Origin: an uncultured Geobacteraceae bacterium
GTDB taxonomy: Bacteria > Desulfobacterota > Desulfuromonadia > Geobacterales > Pseudopelobacteraceae
DNA length: 56,240 nucleotides
Direction: 5' to 3'
NCBI GenBank assembly: GCA_903901875.1
Contig: CAIUSO010000036.1
Span: forward strand, 1 to 56,240
This document shows positions 25,246 to 36,113 of this stretch, piece after piece. The notes under the pieces were generated by a model. The model had not been told where the DNA came from, ran no database searches, and saw nothing but the letters and a program-made list of their open reading frames with translations. The position numbers and the translations under genes were made by a program. How positions within the stretch are numbered: the stretch's first letter is position 1; every line of letters begins with the position of its first letter.

Positions 25246-26817
25246 TTACTGCTCCTTATCTGAAAATTGATTTCGTTTTATCCAGGTCAACAGGGCAATG
25301 GCCCCAGTGACGATCAGGCAGAGCCAGGCGGGGGCATCGCCGATGGTAAGATAGAGGGATTGTCCGCTCCCCGGCTGGATTTCTCCGGTGCGGTACCCCT
25401 CGGTGAACAGACCGGTCATGGTGCGGATATAGCCGTTCTGGTCAATAATGGCGGTGATGCCGGTGTTGGCGGCCCGGACCAGGGGGGTGCGGGTTTCAAC
25501 TGCCCGGAATGTTGAGATAGCCAGGTGCTGATAGGGGGCCGATGACCGGCCAAACCAGGCATCATTGGTAACCGCCACCAATACCCGGGCACCGGCCTGA
25601 ACATACTGGCGGGCCAGTTCGGGGAAAATGACCTCGTAGCAGACCTGAATACCGAGCTTTGTGTTCCCCATATCCAGGGGGATAGCCCGTTCACCGGGGG
25701 CAAAGTCGCCGATGCCGACCACCAGTTTGTTGATAAAGGTCAGTATGCCACTCAGGGGGACGTATTCACCAAAGGGGACCAGATGCATCTTGTCGGCTCG
25801 CCCTACGGTCTCGCCGCCGGGCGATACCAGGAACACGCTGTTCAGGTAGGTATCTTTATCGTTGCGCCTCTCATGGGCCGGACTGCCAAAGAGCAGGTAG
25901 CTGTTCAGTTCCCGCGCCAGGGTTTTGATCCGCTCGGCCTGCTGTGGTTCATCCTGAAAAAAGAAGGGGAGGGCACTTTCCGGCCAGACCACCAGATCGA
26001 CCCCCCCTTTGGAGGCCTCACGGGTCAGCCGTTCGTAGGTGTTGACGGTAAGCTCACGAAATTCCGGGCTCCATTTGACATCCTGGGGGATGTTCCCCTG
26101 AATCAGTGCTACCCGGAATGGTTGAGCAGTGGTACTACCGGAGACATTCAACCGGTTAAAGCCGTAGAAAATCGTTGCCATGAGCAGAACCAGAATGATC
26201 AGGGCACTTTTCACCGGATAGGGGATGCCGGCACCCGATACGGCCCGGAGGGCACGGTAGAGTACGACGTTTGCCAGTACTATCAACAGGGTGATGCCGT
26301 AGACCCCCGCCAGATCGGCTATCTGAATCAGTGGCAGGGTGCGGAACTGGGAATGGCCGAGCATGGCCCAGCTCAGGCCGGAACAGAGGTGTGATCGGGC
26401 AAAGTCGGCGGCCACCCACACGGTTGGCAGGGTGAAGGCCGCCTTGATGCCGATCAGCTCCCCCATGCGGGCAATGCAGGTACTGATGCCGTAGAACAGT
26501 GCCAGCCAGAACACCAGCAGCAGGTAAATGGCAATACTGATCCCCCAGGGGAGATGTCCGTACTGGGTAAAGACGATATTCAGCCAGTAGAGAATGAAGG
26601 CATAGGCGGTGACACCGCAGGTCATGCCGACACGGAATGCGTCACGGGGAGAGCTGCTCTCCAGGGCGATCAGCAGGGGAATCAGGGCGATCCAGGCCAG
26701 AAAAGAAATGCCGGGGGAGGGGAACGACACGGCGATAAGTATGCCGCTGACTGCCGCCAGGGCACCCCGACGGTCGGCCATCTGTCTGATTGAAGATAAA
26801 AATATGGTTGAAGTCAC
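25246..26817 (-). CDS. lnt: Apolipoprotein N-acyltransferase
   Basis: This 523-aa inner-membrane enzyme adds the third acyl chain to lipoproteins. It has six or more N-terminal helices and then a periplasmic nitrilase domain. Catalytic Glu-Lys-Cys candidates are visible in VVWPESALPFF (Glu region), GRADKMHLVPFGEY (Lys and flanking motif) and GIQVCYEVIFPE (Cys). The start is GTG 26817, overlapping the corC stop by four bases (GTGA); an ATG 12 codons later (MADRRGAL) is an alternative. The corC-lnt order is the same as ybeX-lnt in E. coli. Confidence 0.94.
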   Translation of the reverse strand: MTSTIFLSSIRQMADRRGALAAVSGILIAVSFPSPGISFLAWIALIPLLIALESSSPRDAFRVGMTCGVTAYAFILYWLNIVFTQYGHLPWGISIAIYLLLVFWLALFYGISTCIARMGELIGIKAAFTLPTVWVAADFARSHLCSGLSWAMLGHSQFRTLPLIQIADLAGVYGITLLIVLANVVLYRALRAVSGAGIPYPVKSALIILVLLMATIFYGFNRLNVSGSTTAQPFRVALIQGNIPQDVKWSPEFRELTVNTYERLTREASKGGVDLVVWPESALPFFFQDEPQQAERIKTLARELNSYLLFGSPAHERRNDKDTYLNSVFLVSPGGETVGRADKMHLVPFGEYVPLSGILTFINKLVVGIGDFAPGERAIPLDMGNTKLGIQVCYEVIFPELARQYVQAGARVLVAVTNDAWFGRSSAPYQHLAISTFRAVETRTPLVRAANTGITAIIDQNGYIRTMTGLFTEGYRTGEIQPGSGQSLYLTIGDAPAWLCLIVTGAIALLTWIKRNQFSDKEQ

Positions 26818-27671
26818 TCACGCCCCGGATTATCAATGACAGTACTGGAAATTCTACTGATGGCAACCTTCTTTACCCGCCGAAGATCGGCATCCATAAT
26901 CTGCATGGAAAGTCCGGCTCCCTCAAAGGTATCACCAATTGCCGGTATTTTGCCGGTCAGATGGAACGCCAGTCCTCCCACCGAATCAAACTTATCACGC
27001 TCGATCTCAATGTCAAAATACTCCTCAAGCTCTTCAACGGGGAGTCGTCCATCGGCAATGATGCTGCCATCCTGGTGAATCGTCAGCAGCGGTTCTTCAC
27101 GGTCATGTTCATCCTGGATATCACCGACGATCTGTTCCAGCAGGTCTTCAATGGTTATGAGGCCGGAAGTTCCGCCATATTCATCAATGACAATGGCCAG
27201 GTGAATCCGTTTATGCTTGAACTCCTGCAACAGCTGTTCAAGATTTTTCGACTCGGGAATAAAATAGGGGGGGCGCATGATTTCCCGCACCGAAATGCTC
27301 TGCTCGTCCGTACCCCACACTTTGAGTAGATCCTTGGCATAGAGGACGCCGATGATATTGTCGATGGAGTTTTCATAGACCGGTATGCGGGAGTGGCCGC
27401 ATGAAATGATGATGTCAAGCAACTCCCGTACGGTGGCTTCAACGGTGACACAGGCCATTTCCGTACGGGGAATCATGACCTCCCGCACGATGGTGGTGCC
27501 AAGGGAAAATATCGAACGGATCATTTCGCTCTCGTCTTCGTTGACGAGTCCCTCTTCCTCGGAAGCCACGATGAAATCGTTGATTTCCTGTTCAGTAGTC
27601 CTTTTTCGTCCGGTTAACAGGCGGCTGAAACGCTCTAAAAAACCGGACTTCCTACTATTTCCTTCTTCCAC
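26814..27671 (-). CDS. corC: CorC/HlyC-type CBS-domain protein
   Basis: This 285-aa cytosolic protein has a CBS-domain pair (about 70-195; [58 protein letters not shown]) and a C-terminal transporter-associated CorC_HlyC domain (about 205-280). It lacks the N-terminal DUF21 membrane domain, so it is the short YbeX/CorC type linked to magnesium/cobalt efflux or ribosome-related functions. The start is GTG 27671 with AGGAGGAG upstream. It overlaps the rluB 3' end by 17 bases and lnt by four. Confidence 0.88.
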   Translation of the reverse strand: MEEGNSRKSGFLERFSRLLTGRKRTTEQEINDFIVASEEEGLVNEDESEMIRSIFSLGTTIVREVMIPRTEMACVTVEATVRELLDIIISCGHSRIPVYENSIDNIIGVLYAKDLLKVWGTDEQSISVREIMRPPYFIPESKNLEQLLQEFKHKRIHLAIVIDEYGGTSGLITIEDLLEQIVGDIQDEHDREEPLLTIHQDGSIIADGRLPVEELEEYFDIEIERDKFDSVGGLAFHLTGKIPAIGDTFEGAGLSMQIMDADLRRVKKVAISRISSTVIDNPGRE

Positions 27672-28458
27672 TGCCTGCTCCTCCTGAACGTTCTTGTCTC
27701 TGATGAATTTCCCGCTTTGGCGGCCTTGTTACCGATGGTTTTACCGGCAGGCCGGAGAGCATACTCACTTCTGCATCGGTCAGGTAGCGAAACTGGCCGC
27801 TTCTCAAGGTGCCGAGCATCAGCGATCCGTAGCGGATACGCTTGAGGCGTACCACGGAGAGGCTCACCGCCTCGCACATTCTTCTGACCTGACGGTTGCG
27901 CCCCTCATGGATCGCCACCGAAATCCAGTCATGCTGGTCACCGTCCTTTACCAGGCTGACAACCGCCGGGGCGGTCATGCCGTCCTCCAGTTCAACACCC
28001 TCTGCCATACGTTTCAACTGCTGGTCAACGACCTTGCCCCGCACCCGCACATGGTATTCCTTCTCTATCTCATGGCGGGGATGCATGAGCCGGTTGGCCC
28101 ATTCTCCGTCATTGGTCAGGAGCAGCAGTCCCTCGGTGTTATAGTCCAGACGCCCCACTGGATAGACTCGCTCGGCAACATTCTTCAGCAGATCGGTTAC
28201 CAGTGGCCGTCCCTGCCCATCTTTCAGGGCGGTGATATAGCCGGGGGGCTTGTTGAGCAGGATATACAGGCGCTGGCTGGCGATTTTCAGGGGCTTGCCA
28301 TCCACCGTCACGATGTCCTTGTCCGGATCGGCCTTGGTTCCCAGTTCGGTGACCACAACTCCGTTAACGGCGACCTGGCCATTGAGGATCAAGGTTTCCG
28401 AGGCACGTCGGGAGGTGACACCGGCGGCGGAAATTATTTTTTGCAGACGTTCAAGCAT
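27655..28458 (-). CDS. rluB: Pseudouridine synthase, RsuA/RluB family
   Basis: This 267-aa enzyme has an N-terminal S4 RNA-binding domain (LERLQKIISAAGVTSRRASETLI) and a catalytic domain with the aspartate motif GRLDYNTEGLLLLTNDG. It converts uridine to pseudouridine, most likely in 23S rRNA. Length and the S4-domain start match RluB/RsuA rather than the longer RluC/D types. The frame extends 14 codons further upstream, but ATG 28458 is preceded by AAGGGGCACC and begins the S4 domain. The C-terminal tail is basic and glycine-rich. Confidence 0.88.
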   Translation of the reverse strand: MLERLQKIISAAGVTSRRASETLILNGQVAVNGVVVTELGTKADPDKDIVTVDGKPLKIASQRLYILLNKPPGYITALKDGQGRPLVTDLLKNVAERVYPVGRLDYNTEGLLLLTNDGEWANRLMHPRHEIEKEYHVRVRGKVVDQQLKRMAEGVELEDGMTAPAVVSLVKDGDQHDWISVAIHEGRNRQVRRMCEAVSLSVVRLKRIRYGSLMLGTLRSGQFRYLTDAEVSMLSGLPVKPSVTRPPKREIHQRQERSGGAGSGRRK

Positions 28459-28563
28459 GGTGCCCCTTTTGTTCCCTTGGTATATTCGATAGAAATGCAC
28501 GGAGCGAAGCGGTTACACCACCACTTCGCCCCGTGCTGCCATGCCCTGTTTAGTTGGCCGGAA

Positions 28564-29520
28564 TTATTCGGCGCACTGGGTCATCGCCCTGAATTTATTG
28601 TAGCGCCCTTCCACCAGATCATCACCGGAAAGAGCTGTAAGTTCGGTGAGATGGCGGGAAATAGCCGCTTTAAGACTGGCCGCTGTTGCTTCGTGGTCAC
28701 GGTGGGCACCGCCGACCGGTTCCGTGATGATTTCGTCAATGACCCCCAGCTTGATGATATCCTTTGCGGTCGGTTTGAGTGCTTCGGCAGCCTGGGCCCC
28801 TTTGGTGCCATCGGACCAGAGGATTGCCGCACACCCCTCCGGTGAGATAACGGCATAGACGGAATGCTGCAGCATCAGAATCCGATCACCCACCGCAATG
28901 GCCAGTGCGCCGCCCGAACCACCTTCGCCGGTGATGCAGACAATGATCGGCGTTTTCAGGCTGGCCATCTCACGGAGATTGCGGGCAATGGCTTCCGCCT
29001 GTCCCCGCTCTTCGGCACCGATGCCGGGGTAGGCACCGGGAGTATCCACAAAGGTGATGATCGGCAACTTGAACTGCTCGGCCATCTGCATGAGGCGGAG
29101 TGCCTTGCGGTACCCTTCGGGGTTGGGCATGCCAAAGTTGCGGAACACCTTTTCCTTGGTGTCACGCCCCTTCTGATGGCCGATAACCATGACCGGCTGA
29201 CCGTCAAAGCGGGCCAGACCACCCACTATTGCATGGTCATCGCCGAAATTACGGTCACCATGGAGTTCCTCGAACTCGGTGAACATCAGGTTGATATAAT
29301 CCTGGGTAAAGGGACGGTTAATGTGCCGGGCAACCTGGGCGGTCTGCCAGCGGGACAGGTTATTGAAAATATCGGCCCGCATCTCTTCAACGCGATTCTC
29401 AAGGGTGGCAACGTCTGCGGAGATGTCCAGACCGCTGCCGGACAGGGCATTCAGTTCCTCGATTTTCTTTTCAAGTTCTACTATCGGTTTTTCAAACTCA
29501 AGATAAAACGGAGTTGCCAT
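28564..29520 (-). CDS. accA: Acetyl-CoA carboxylase carboxyltransferase subunit alpha
   Basis: This 318-aa cytosolic subunit transfers the carboxyl group from biotin to acetyl-CoA in the first step of fatty acid synthesis, together with AccD. Characteristic stretches are [56 protein letters not shown] and [11 protein letters not shown]. The start was chosen at ATG 29520 (GAGAGG upstream), where the conserved N-terminus begins; the frame extends 17 codons further. It lies 31 bases downstream of dnaE and is likely co-transcribed, as in many proteobacteria. Confidence 0.97.
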   Translation of the reverse strand: MATPFYLEFEKPIVELEKKIEELNALSGSGLDISADVATLENRVEEMRADIFNNLSRWQTAQVARHINRPFTQDYINLMFTEFEELHGDRNFGDDHAIVGGLARFDGQPVMVIGHQKGRDTKEKVFRNFGMPNPEGYRKALRLMQMAEQFKLPIITFVDTPGAYPGIGAEERGQAEAIARNLREMASLKTPIIVCITGEGGSGGALAIAVGDRILMLQHSVYAVISPEGCAAILWSDGTKGAQAAEALKPTAKDIIKLGVIDEIITEPVGGAHRDHEATAASLKAAISRHLTELTALSGDDLVEGRYNKFRAMTQCAE

Positions 29521-29551
29521 TGAGATACCTCTCTCTTGTCTGTTGACGCAT

Positions 29552-32500
29552 TTATTCAAAAGTGGCGGCATTATACCCTAATAGGCGCTCTACTTCCAGC
29601 CTTAATTCATCACTGGCCGCAACGTTCAGTGAACTTGACAACGGCACGACGGTTCGACTCCGGGCAGCAATCAGTATATGGATGGAGGCGGGAACCGAAC
29701 CGGGGTGCCGTTCGATGACCTCTTTGAGCAGGGGGAGTTTGATCACGGGGGTCTCATCGGCCCGCAGAACGAAAGATACTTTTTTAGTGGTCTGTGCCCG
29801 TGCTTCGGACAGTAGTTTGATGTCGCCGGCCGGACCGCGATCACGGGAGAACCGCTTGTTATTACTATCATCTCCCCCCTTCATGATGAGTACCTTGCAC
29901 CCTTTTTCCCCCTTTTCCAGCTTGCCGATAACCAGGAGCGGATCATCGGCTTTGAGCAGGGATGAGGTGGTTGCATAGATATCGGAAAAAACGGTTATCT
30001 CCACGGAGCCGGTCAGATCTTCGATGGTGACGAACCCCATGCGATCCCCTTTTTTGGTGGTTATCTCCTTGAAGGCTGAAACAATACCGCAGATACGTAC
30101 TTCACTGCCGTCAGTCATTTCGAACATGGTGGCGATGTCCGTGTTGCTGAGGCGTTTGATATCATCAATATACCGGTCCAGGGGGTGGCCGGTTATCAGG
30201 AAGCCCAGGGCTTCCTTTTCGTAGGCCAGTTTCTCCTTGTCATGCCATTCGGGGGTCGGGGGGAGCTTCTGGCTGCCGGTACCGCTGCTCCGGGTAATTT
30301 CTTCCATGCCGAACAGGGACACCTGCGCACTGGATTTTTCTTCCTGAATCTTCTGACCATAGGCGGTTGCCGCTTCCAGTCCCTCGATCTGGGATGAACG
30401 GGTGGCACCGAGGGAATCGAAGGTGCCGCATTTAATCAACGACTCGATGACCCGCTTGTTGACCCGTCGCAGGTCCACCCGTTCGCAGAAATCGTAGAGG
30501 CTGGTGAATGGGCCGACTTTCCGTGCTTCGAGGATGGCTTCAATGGCACCGGTCCCCACATTTTTGACCGCCCCAAGGCCGAAACGCATGGACGTCCCGA
30601 CGACGGTAAAGGAGAGGCCGGAGGAATTAATGTCGGGGGGAAGCACCTCAATACCCTGCTCCCGGCAGTCGCTGATGTTCTTGACCACTTTATCGGTGCT
30701 GTCCATATCGCAGGAGAGCAATGCCGCCATGAATTCAACCGGATAGTGGGCTTTCAGGTAGGCGGTCTGGTAGGCGATCAGCGCATAGGCGGCCGAGTGG
30801 GATTTGTTGAATCCGTATTCGGCGAATTTATGCATCAGGTCAAAAATTGCTTCGGCTTTTTTCGGATCAAGGCGGTTTGCCTTGGCCCCCTCAAGAAACA
30901 GCCCCTTTTGCCGGGTCATTTCCTTGTCGTCCTTCTTCCCCATGGCGCGGCGGAGCAGGTCGGCCTGCCCCAGGGAGTAGCCCGCCAGGGAACGGGAAAT
31001 CTGCATGACCTGTTCCTGGTAGACGATGACGCCGTAGGTATCCTTCAGGATCGGTTCCAGTTGGGGGAGGTCATAGACCACATCCTTGCGGCCATGCTTG
31101 CGGTCGATGAAATCGTCAACCATGCCCGAACCCAGGGGACCGGGGCGGTAGAGGGCGCAGGCAGCAATAACGTCTTCAAAACAGGAGGGCTTCAGCTTGA
31201 TCAGCATCTCCTTCATGCCGCTGGACTCAAGCTGGAACACACCGGTGGTATTGCCGGCGGTAATCAGGTCATAACTGGCCTGATCGTCATCCCGCAGCGT
31301 GGTGATATCAAAGTTCGGAGCCTTCCCCTGCCGTACCAGTTTGACGGCATTTTCGATGACGGTGAGGTTTTTCAGTCCCAGAAAGTCGAATTTGACCAGA
31401 CCGACCAGCTCAACATATTTCATGGAATACTGGGTGTTGATGGAACCGGTTTTCTGGTCCTTGTAGAGGGGGAGAAATTCTTCCAACTGATCCGGGGCCA
31501 CCACTACGGCGGCGGCATGGGTTGACGCATGGCGGGTCAGACCTTCCAGGCAGAGTGCCGTATCCAGCAGATCCTTTACCTGGCTGTCTGCCGCACACAT
31601 CTCCTTTAGCTGGGGTTCCTGCTGCAGTGCCTTGCTCAGGGTCATCTTCAGGTCGTCCGGTATGAGCTTGGCGATGCGGTCCACGTCGCCATAGGTCATG
31701 TTCAGGGCCCGTCCCACATCCCGCACCACCGCCTTGGCTCCCATGGTTCCAAAGGTGATAATCTGGCAGACCCGGTCACGGCCATACTTTTCAATCATGT
31801 ACTGGATGACTTCACTGCGCCGGTCCTGGCAGAAGTCCACGTCGATATCAGGCATCGAGATACGTTCCGGGTTGAGGAAACGTTCAAAAAGCAGATTGTA
31901 GGGGAGCGGGTCCAGGTCGGTGATTTTGATTGAATAGGCCACCAGGGAACCGGCTGCCGACCCCCTGCCGGGACCGACCGGAATTCCCTTGTCCTTGGCC
32001 CAGCGGATAAAATCGGACACAATCAGAAAGTAGGCCGGGAATTTCATGTCACGGATACAATCAAGCTCTATTTCAAGCCGGTCGAAATAGGCCTGCTGCT
32101 GCTCCAGGGTCATGTCGGGGTATTTGGCCAGAATGGTGACCATCCGCTCCTTGAGCCCGGCGGTGGACAAATCACGGAGCATGTCGTCATGGTTCTGTCC
32201 GGCAGGAGGATCAAAATGGGGGAAATAATAGGTCTTGCCGTCAACCGGCAGCTCCAGATTGCACCGGTCGGCAATTACAAGGGAATTACTGACCGCCTCC
32301 GGGGCGTAGGAAAAAGCACGGGCCATCTCTTCGGGGGATTTGACGTAGAACTCGTCCACGGAAAACTTCATGTGGGTCGGGTCGTCCATGGTCTTGCCGG
32401 TCTGGATGCAGAGCAGCACCTCATGGGCCCGGGCGTCGGCCCGATTCAGATAGTGGCAGTCATTGGTGGCAACCAGGGGAAGTTTCAGTTCGGAGGCAAC

Positions 32501-33109
32501 TTCGAGCAGTCGCTTGTTGACAATATCCTGCTCCGGGATGGTGTTCTCCTGAAGTTCGATATAATAGCGGTCAGGAAACAGCTCGCTGTACCAACGGGCC
32601 GTCGCGATGGCGTCCTCCATCCTCCCCCGGCCGCACTGCATTGCCACTTCCCCCTTCAGGCAGGCCGACAGGGCGATCAGCCCTTCGGAGCGCCCCGACA
32701 AGAGCTCCCGGTCAATACGGGGGCGGTAGTAAAAGCCCTCCTTGTACCCTGCGGAGGTGAGGTAGGAGAGGTTCTTATACCCCTCCATGTTTTCACAGAG
32801 GAGAATCAGGTGATAGGCCGCATCGGAAATCCCTTTGGCATCCCTTGAAAAACGTGATTCGGGGGCAAGATAGAGTTCGCAGCCAATGATCGGCTTGACA
32901 CCGGCTTTTTTGCATTTGAGATAAAATTCAGCCGCACCGAACATGTTGCCATGGTCGGTAATAGCCACCGCAGGAGCATTATGTTCCTTGGCCTTGGCAA
33001 TCAGGTCATCGAAGCGGATGGCACCATCCAGCAGTGAATATTGGGTATGAAGATGCAGGTGGACAAAGGGGGAAGAAGGGGGGATTTCACTGCCGACGGA
33101 TGATTCCAT
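29552..33109 (-). CDS. dnaE: DNA polymerase III alpha subunit
   Basis: This 1185-aa replicative polymerase has an N-terminal PHP domain ([24 protein letters not shown]), the C-family palm with catalytic aspartates ([13 protein letters not shown]), [14 protein letters not shown], a thumb/finger region, a helix-hairpin-helix region ([11 protein letters not shown]) and a C-terminal OB fold ([23 protein letters not shown]). Length fits the DnaE1 group. The start ATG follows GGAGGCAGCACC. It is separated from sucD by about 200 bases containing a REP-like hairpin. Confidence 0.98.
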   Translation of the reverse strand: MESSVGSEIPPSSPFVHLHLHTQYSLLDGAIRFDDLIAKAKEHNAPAVAITDHGNMFGAAEFYLKCKKAGVKPIIGCELYLAPESRFSRDAKGISDAAYHLILLCENMEGYKNLSYLTSAGYKEGFYYRPRIDRELLSGRSEGLIALSACLKGEVAMQCGRGRMEDAIATARWYSELFPDRYYIELQENTIPEQDIVNKRLLEVASELKLPLVATNDCHYLNRADARAHEVLLCIQTGKTMDDPTHMKFSVDEFYVKSPEEMARAFSYAPEAVSNSLVIADRCNLELPVDGKTYYFPHFDPPAGQNHDDMLRDLSTAGLKERMVTILAKYPDMTLEQQQAYFDRLEIELDCIRDMKFPAYFLIVSDFIRWAKDKGIPVGPGRGSAAGSLVAYSIKITDLDPLPYNLLFERFLNPERISMPDIDVDFCQDRRSEVIQYMIEKYGRDRVCQIITFGTMGAKAVVRDVGRALNMTYGDVDRIAKLIPDDLKMTLSKALQQEPQLKEMCAADSQVKDLLDTALCLEGLTRHASTHAAAVVVAPDQLEEFLPLYKDQKTGSINTQYSMKYVELVGLVKFDFLGLKNLTVIENAVKLVRQGKAPNFDITTLRDDDQASYDLITAGNTTGVFQLESSGMKEMLIKLKPSCFEDVIAACALYRPGPLGSGMVDDFIDRKHGRKDVVYDLPQLEPILKDTYGVIVYQEQVMQISRSLAGYSLGQADLLRRAMGKKDDKEMTRQKGLFLEGAKANRLDPKKAEAIFDLMHKFAEYGFNKSHSAAYALIAYQTAYLKAHYPVEFMAALLSCDMDSTDKVVKNISDCREQGIEVLPPDINSSGLSFTVVGTSMRFGLGAVKNVGTGAIEAILEARKVGPFTSLYDFCERVDLRRVNKRVIESLIKCGTFDSLGATRSSQIEGLEAATAYGQKIQEEKSSAQVSLFGMEEITRSSGTGSQKLPPTPEWHDKEKLAYEKEALGFLITGHPLDRYIDDIKRLSNTDIATMFEMTDGSEVRICGIVSAFKEITTKKGDRMGFVTIEDLTGSVEITVFSDIYATTSSLLKADDPLLVIGKLEKGEKGCKVLIMKGGDDSNNKRFSRDRGPAGDIKLLSEARAQTTKKVSFVLRADETPVIKLPLLKEVIERHPGSVPASIHILIAARSRTVVPLSSSLNVAASDELRLEVERLLGYNAATFE

Positions 33110-33219
33110 GTGGTGCTGCCTCCAGACTGTTCAATGGAGGTAATTATGCCTTATTACAAGATGTAGTGTCAAGGGGGGGATTGTGTGCAATATTTTGTGG
33201 CGTTTGCCGGTGAAGTGCC

Positions 33220-33245
33220 AGGGGCGAGCCGTTGGCGTCGCCCCT
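33220..33245. repeat. REP-like hairpin between sucD and dnaE
   Basis: AGGGGCGA (33220-33227) pairs with TCGCCCCT (33238-33245), with an inner GCC/GGC pairing. It resembles widely dispersed short palindromes. It may end the sucCD transcript, though no U-tract follows on either strand. The rest of 33110-33309 shows no gene. Confidence 0.5.
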
Positions 33246-33309
33246 ACAGTATTGGTGGTAAGAAAATTGTGGGGTGTGGGCGTTTTGAATGCTGAATAAG
33301 AACTCCCCG

Positions 33310-34194
33310 CTACCTGTTTCGTGGGATGTCGATGGCTTCAAGCATGGCTGCGCCCATGGCGGTGGGGCTGGTGGATACGACGACACCGCACTCCTGCAAG
33401 GTTCTGATCTTATCTGCGGCCATGCCTTTGCCGCCGGTAATGATGGCCCCCGCATGTCCCATCCGCTTGCCGGGGGGGGCGGTGACGCCGGCAATGAAGG
33501 CAGCCACCGGTTTTGTCATATGTTGCTTGATCCACTGGGCCGCCGCTTCTTCGGCACCTCCGCCGATTTCACCGATCATGAACACCGCTTCGGTATCCGG
33601 GTCCTGGTTGAAGAGTTCCAGCACGTCAATGTAATTCATGCCGATAATCGGGTCACCGCCAATGCCGACACAGGTTGACTGCCCCAGGCCAACATCGGTC
33701 AATTGCCTGACCGCTTCATAGGTCAGGGTGCCGCTGCGGGAGACAACGCCGATTTTGCCGGGGGCATGGATATGGCCCGGCATGATGCCGATCTTGCACT
33801 CACCGGGGGTAATGATTCCGGGGCAGTTGGGGCCGATGAGGCGGGTGCTGCTCTGCTGGAGTACCGCCTTGACCGGAACCATGTCACGGATCGGAATACC
33901 TTCGGTAATGCAGACCGCCAGGTGGATGCCGGCATCCACACACTCCATGATGGCATCGGCCGCTCCGGGAGGGGGGACGAAAATCATCGATACATTGGCC
34001 TCGGTGTATTTGATAGCATCGGAAACCGTATTGAACACCGGAATTCCTTCGATATGAATTCCCCCCTTGCCAGGGGTGACGCCGGCAACGATGGATGTGC
34101 CATAGGCGCGGCACTGCTGGGTATGGAAGAGGCCGCTCCGTCCGGTGATTCCCTGTACAACGATACGGGATGATTTATTGACAAGTATTGACAT
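33310..34194 (-). CDS. sucD: Succinyl-CoA ligase subunit alpha
   Basis: This 294-aa protein has an N-terminal CoA-binding Rossmann domain ([29 protein letters not shown]) and a ligase domain with the phosphorylated histidine expected in the segment [12 protein letters not shown]. It interconverts succinyl-CoA and succinate with nucleotide phosphorylation in the TCA cycle. ATG 34194 follows GGGGAGG. It lies two bases after sucC. Confidence 0.97.
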   Translation of the reverse strand: MSILVNKSSRIVVQGITGRSGLFHTQQCRAYGTSIVAGVTPGKGGIHIEGIPVFNTVSDAIKYTEANVSMIFVPPPGAADAIMECVDAGIHLAVCITEGIPIRDMVPVKAVLQQSSTRLIGPNCPGIITPGECKIGIMPGHIHAPGKIGVVSRSGTLTYEAVRQLTDVGLGQSTCVGIGGDPIIGMNYIDVLELFNQDPDTEAVFMIGEIGGGAEEAAAQWIKQHMTKPVAAFIAGVTAPPGKRMGHAGAIITGGKGMAADKIRTLQECGVVVSTSPTAMGAAMLEAIDIPRNR

Positions 34195-34196
34195 GG

Positions 34197-35366
34197 CTAT
34201 TGTACCTCCCCGCTCAGCATCCGCACGATCCGAGATGCACCATCTCCCAGGTTGTTGCCGATCTGCACATTAAGCCCCGATTCCCGAAGCAATGTTTTCC
34301 CCTCTTCCACATTGCTGCCATCCATGCGGACCACAATCGGCAGGGTACAGCCAACCGCTTCGGCCGCTTCGATGATACCCTGGGCAATGACGTCACAGCG
34401 CATGATTCCACCGAATATGTTGACAAAAATTCCTTTGACATCACAATCCTGGAGGATAATCCGAAATGCTTCGGCGACCTTTTCCCTGGTAGCCCCGCCT
34501 CCGACGTCAAGGAAATTGGCCGGCTCTCCCCCGCACTCCTTGAGCACGTCCAGGGTGGCCATGGCCAGACCGGCACCGTTGACCAGGCAGCCGATGGAGC
34601 CGGACAGCTTGATATAGGCCAGATCATACTTGGCAGCATTGATCTCCAGTGGGTCAAGTTGGGAGTAGTCCATCATATCCGGGTATTCCCGGTGCCGGTA
34701 GATGGCGTTGTCATCGAAGCTGATCTTGGCATCCATGGCCATCAGCCAGCCGGCCTTGGTCACCACCAGGGGATTGATTTCTATCAGGGCGCAATCTTTA
34801 TCCAGGCAGACCCGGTACAGATTGAGAATCAGCTCTACGCAGTCTTCGCAGATGGTGCCGGCCAGGCCGAGGGCCAGGGCTATTTTGCGGGCTTGAAACG
34901 GCCGGAGACCGCTAAACGGGTCGATGGTGAGGGTGAGGATCTTCTCGGGACTTTTGCCGGCCACATCTTCGATATCCATTCCCCCCTCGGCCGAAGCGAT
35001 CAGCACATAGCGGGAACTTTCCCGGTCAAGGGTGATGGAGAGATAAAACTCACGGGCGATTTCCACCGCCTCTTCCACCAGAATCCGGCGCACTTTCAAA
35101 CCGTGGGGACCGGTCTGTTTTGTTACCAGACTCCGTCCAAACAACTCTTTGCCGTATTCCTGGGCTTCTTCCGGATGGTGGATCAACCTGACTCCGCCCG
35201 CCTTGCCACGGCCTCCTGCATAAATCTGGGCTTTAACGACGCAGCGCCCCCCCATCATCTTGGCGGCACGTTCGACCTGATCCGATGTGAGTGCAACCCG
35301 ACCCCGGGGAATGGGGATTCCATAGGTATTGAGAATTTCCTTGGCTTGATATTCATGGATATTCAT
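34197..35366 (-). CDS. sucC: Succinyl-CoA ligase subunit beta
   Basis: This 389-aa protein has an ATP-grasp domain ([37 protein letters not shown]) and a C-terminal CoA-ligase domain ([25 protein letters not shown]). It forms the nucleotide-binding half of the SucCD complex. ATG 35366 overlaps the tsaB stop by four bases and has CGGAGG upstream, so the TCA-cycle genes are coupled to the tsaB/rseP group, an uncommon arrangement. Confidence 0.97.
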   Translation of the reverse strand: MNIHEYQAKEILNTYGIPIPRGRVALTSDQVERAAKMMGGRCVVKAQIYAGGRGKAGGVRLIHHPEEAQEYGKELFGRSLVTKQTGPHGLKVRRILVEEAVEIAREFYLSITLDRESSRYVLIASAEGGMDIEDVAGKSPEKILTLTIDPFSGLRPFQARKIALALGLAGTICEDCVELILNLYRVCLDKDCALIEINPLVVTKAGWLMAMDAKISFDDNAIYRHREYPDMMDYSQLDPLEINAAKYDLAYIKLSGSIGCLVNGAGLAMATLDVLKECGGEPANFLDVGGGATREKVAEAFRIILQDCDVKGIFVNIFGGIMRCDVIAQGIIEAAEAVGCTLPIVVRMDGSNVEEGKTLLRESGLNVQIGNNLGDGASRIVRMLSGEVQ

Positions 35367-36103
35367 GGCGTGACCTCCGTTGGTGCCGGTATCCTGGTGG
35401 CATGGGGTGGTTTTGGCTTCATCAGTTCGGCATCGGATGCCCGAAGATAGGTTGGGAGCAGCTGGTCTGGTGGCAGCAGATGGCCTTTTCTCAGGGACTC
35501 AAGTGCCAGGGTGATGCCATGGGCTGCGTGGCCGGTGTTGAGCGGGAAGGGGGGGAAGATGGCCCGAACTCCCATTACTTCCGTAATCTGGTCCCGATAG
35601 CGGCAGGCACCGTCCCCCAGGAAGATGACCGGTTCGCTGGTCAGGCCGGTGATCCGTTCAAGCAGGTGTGCCGGTGACAGAACACAGTCATCGATAACCG
35701 GAGTGGGGAGCTGGGTGGAGCAGTCAAAGAGGGCACCATATACCTCACTTTTACGGGCATCAAGGAGGGGACAGACCGGTCGGAGTGCAAGAGAAAAATT
35801 CATGGCCAGCATCGCCAGTGAGGAGAAACCGACGCACGGTTTGCCGGTTGCCAGTGCCAGTCCCTGGATGGTGGCAATGCCGCCACGGACGCCGGTGAAA
35901 GAGCCGGGGCCGGTTGACGAAGAGAATATGTCAATATCGGCCGGTTCCAGTCCGGCGGTGGCCAGCAGTCGCTCTATCTCTGAGACCAGGCGGGCCGAAA
36001 GGGTCCGGTCCGTACTGAGGACCGATTCGGCAACGATCCGGTCGTCAACGGCGATGGCAATGGTGGCATATGATGTTGATGTATCAAGGGAGAGTATGTT
36101 CAT
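35363..36103 (-). CDS. tsaB: tRNA t6A synthesis protein TsaB
   Basis: This 246-aa protein has an ASKHA fold: NILSLDTSTSYATIAI is the phosphate-1 motif and SSTGPGSFTGVRGGIATIQGLA the family signature. TsaB stabilises TsaD in the synthesis of N6-threonylcarbamoyladenosine on tRNAs reading ANN codons. The frame extends 16 codons upstream, but ATG 36103 has AGGTGGGG upstream and starts the conserved domain. It overlaps sucC by four bases. Confidence 0.94.
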   Translation of the reverse strand: MNILSLDTSTSYATIAIAVDDRIVAESVLSTDRTLSARLVSEIERLLATAGLEPADIDIFSSSTGPGSFTGVRGGIATIQGLALATGKPCVGFSSLAMLAMNFSLALRPVCPLLDARKSEVYGALFDCSTQLPTPVIDDCVLSPAHLLERITGLTSEPVIFLGDGACRYRDQITEVMGVRAIFPPFPLNTGHAAHGITLALESLRKGHLLPPDQLLPTYLRASDAELMKPKPPHATRIPAPTEVTP

Positions 36104-36113
36104 AGTACCCCAC

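Noticed and set aside
34188..35450. 420-codon open frame on the plus strand
   Set aside because: It is antisense to sucC and the tsaB end. Both sense genes are conserved and coupled.
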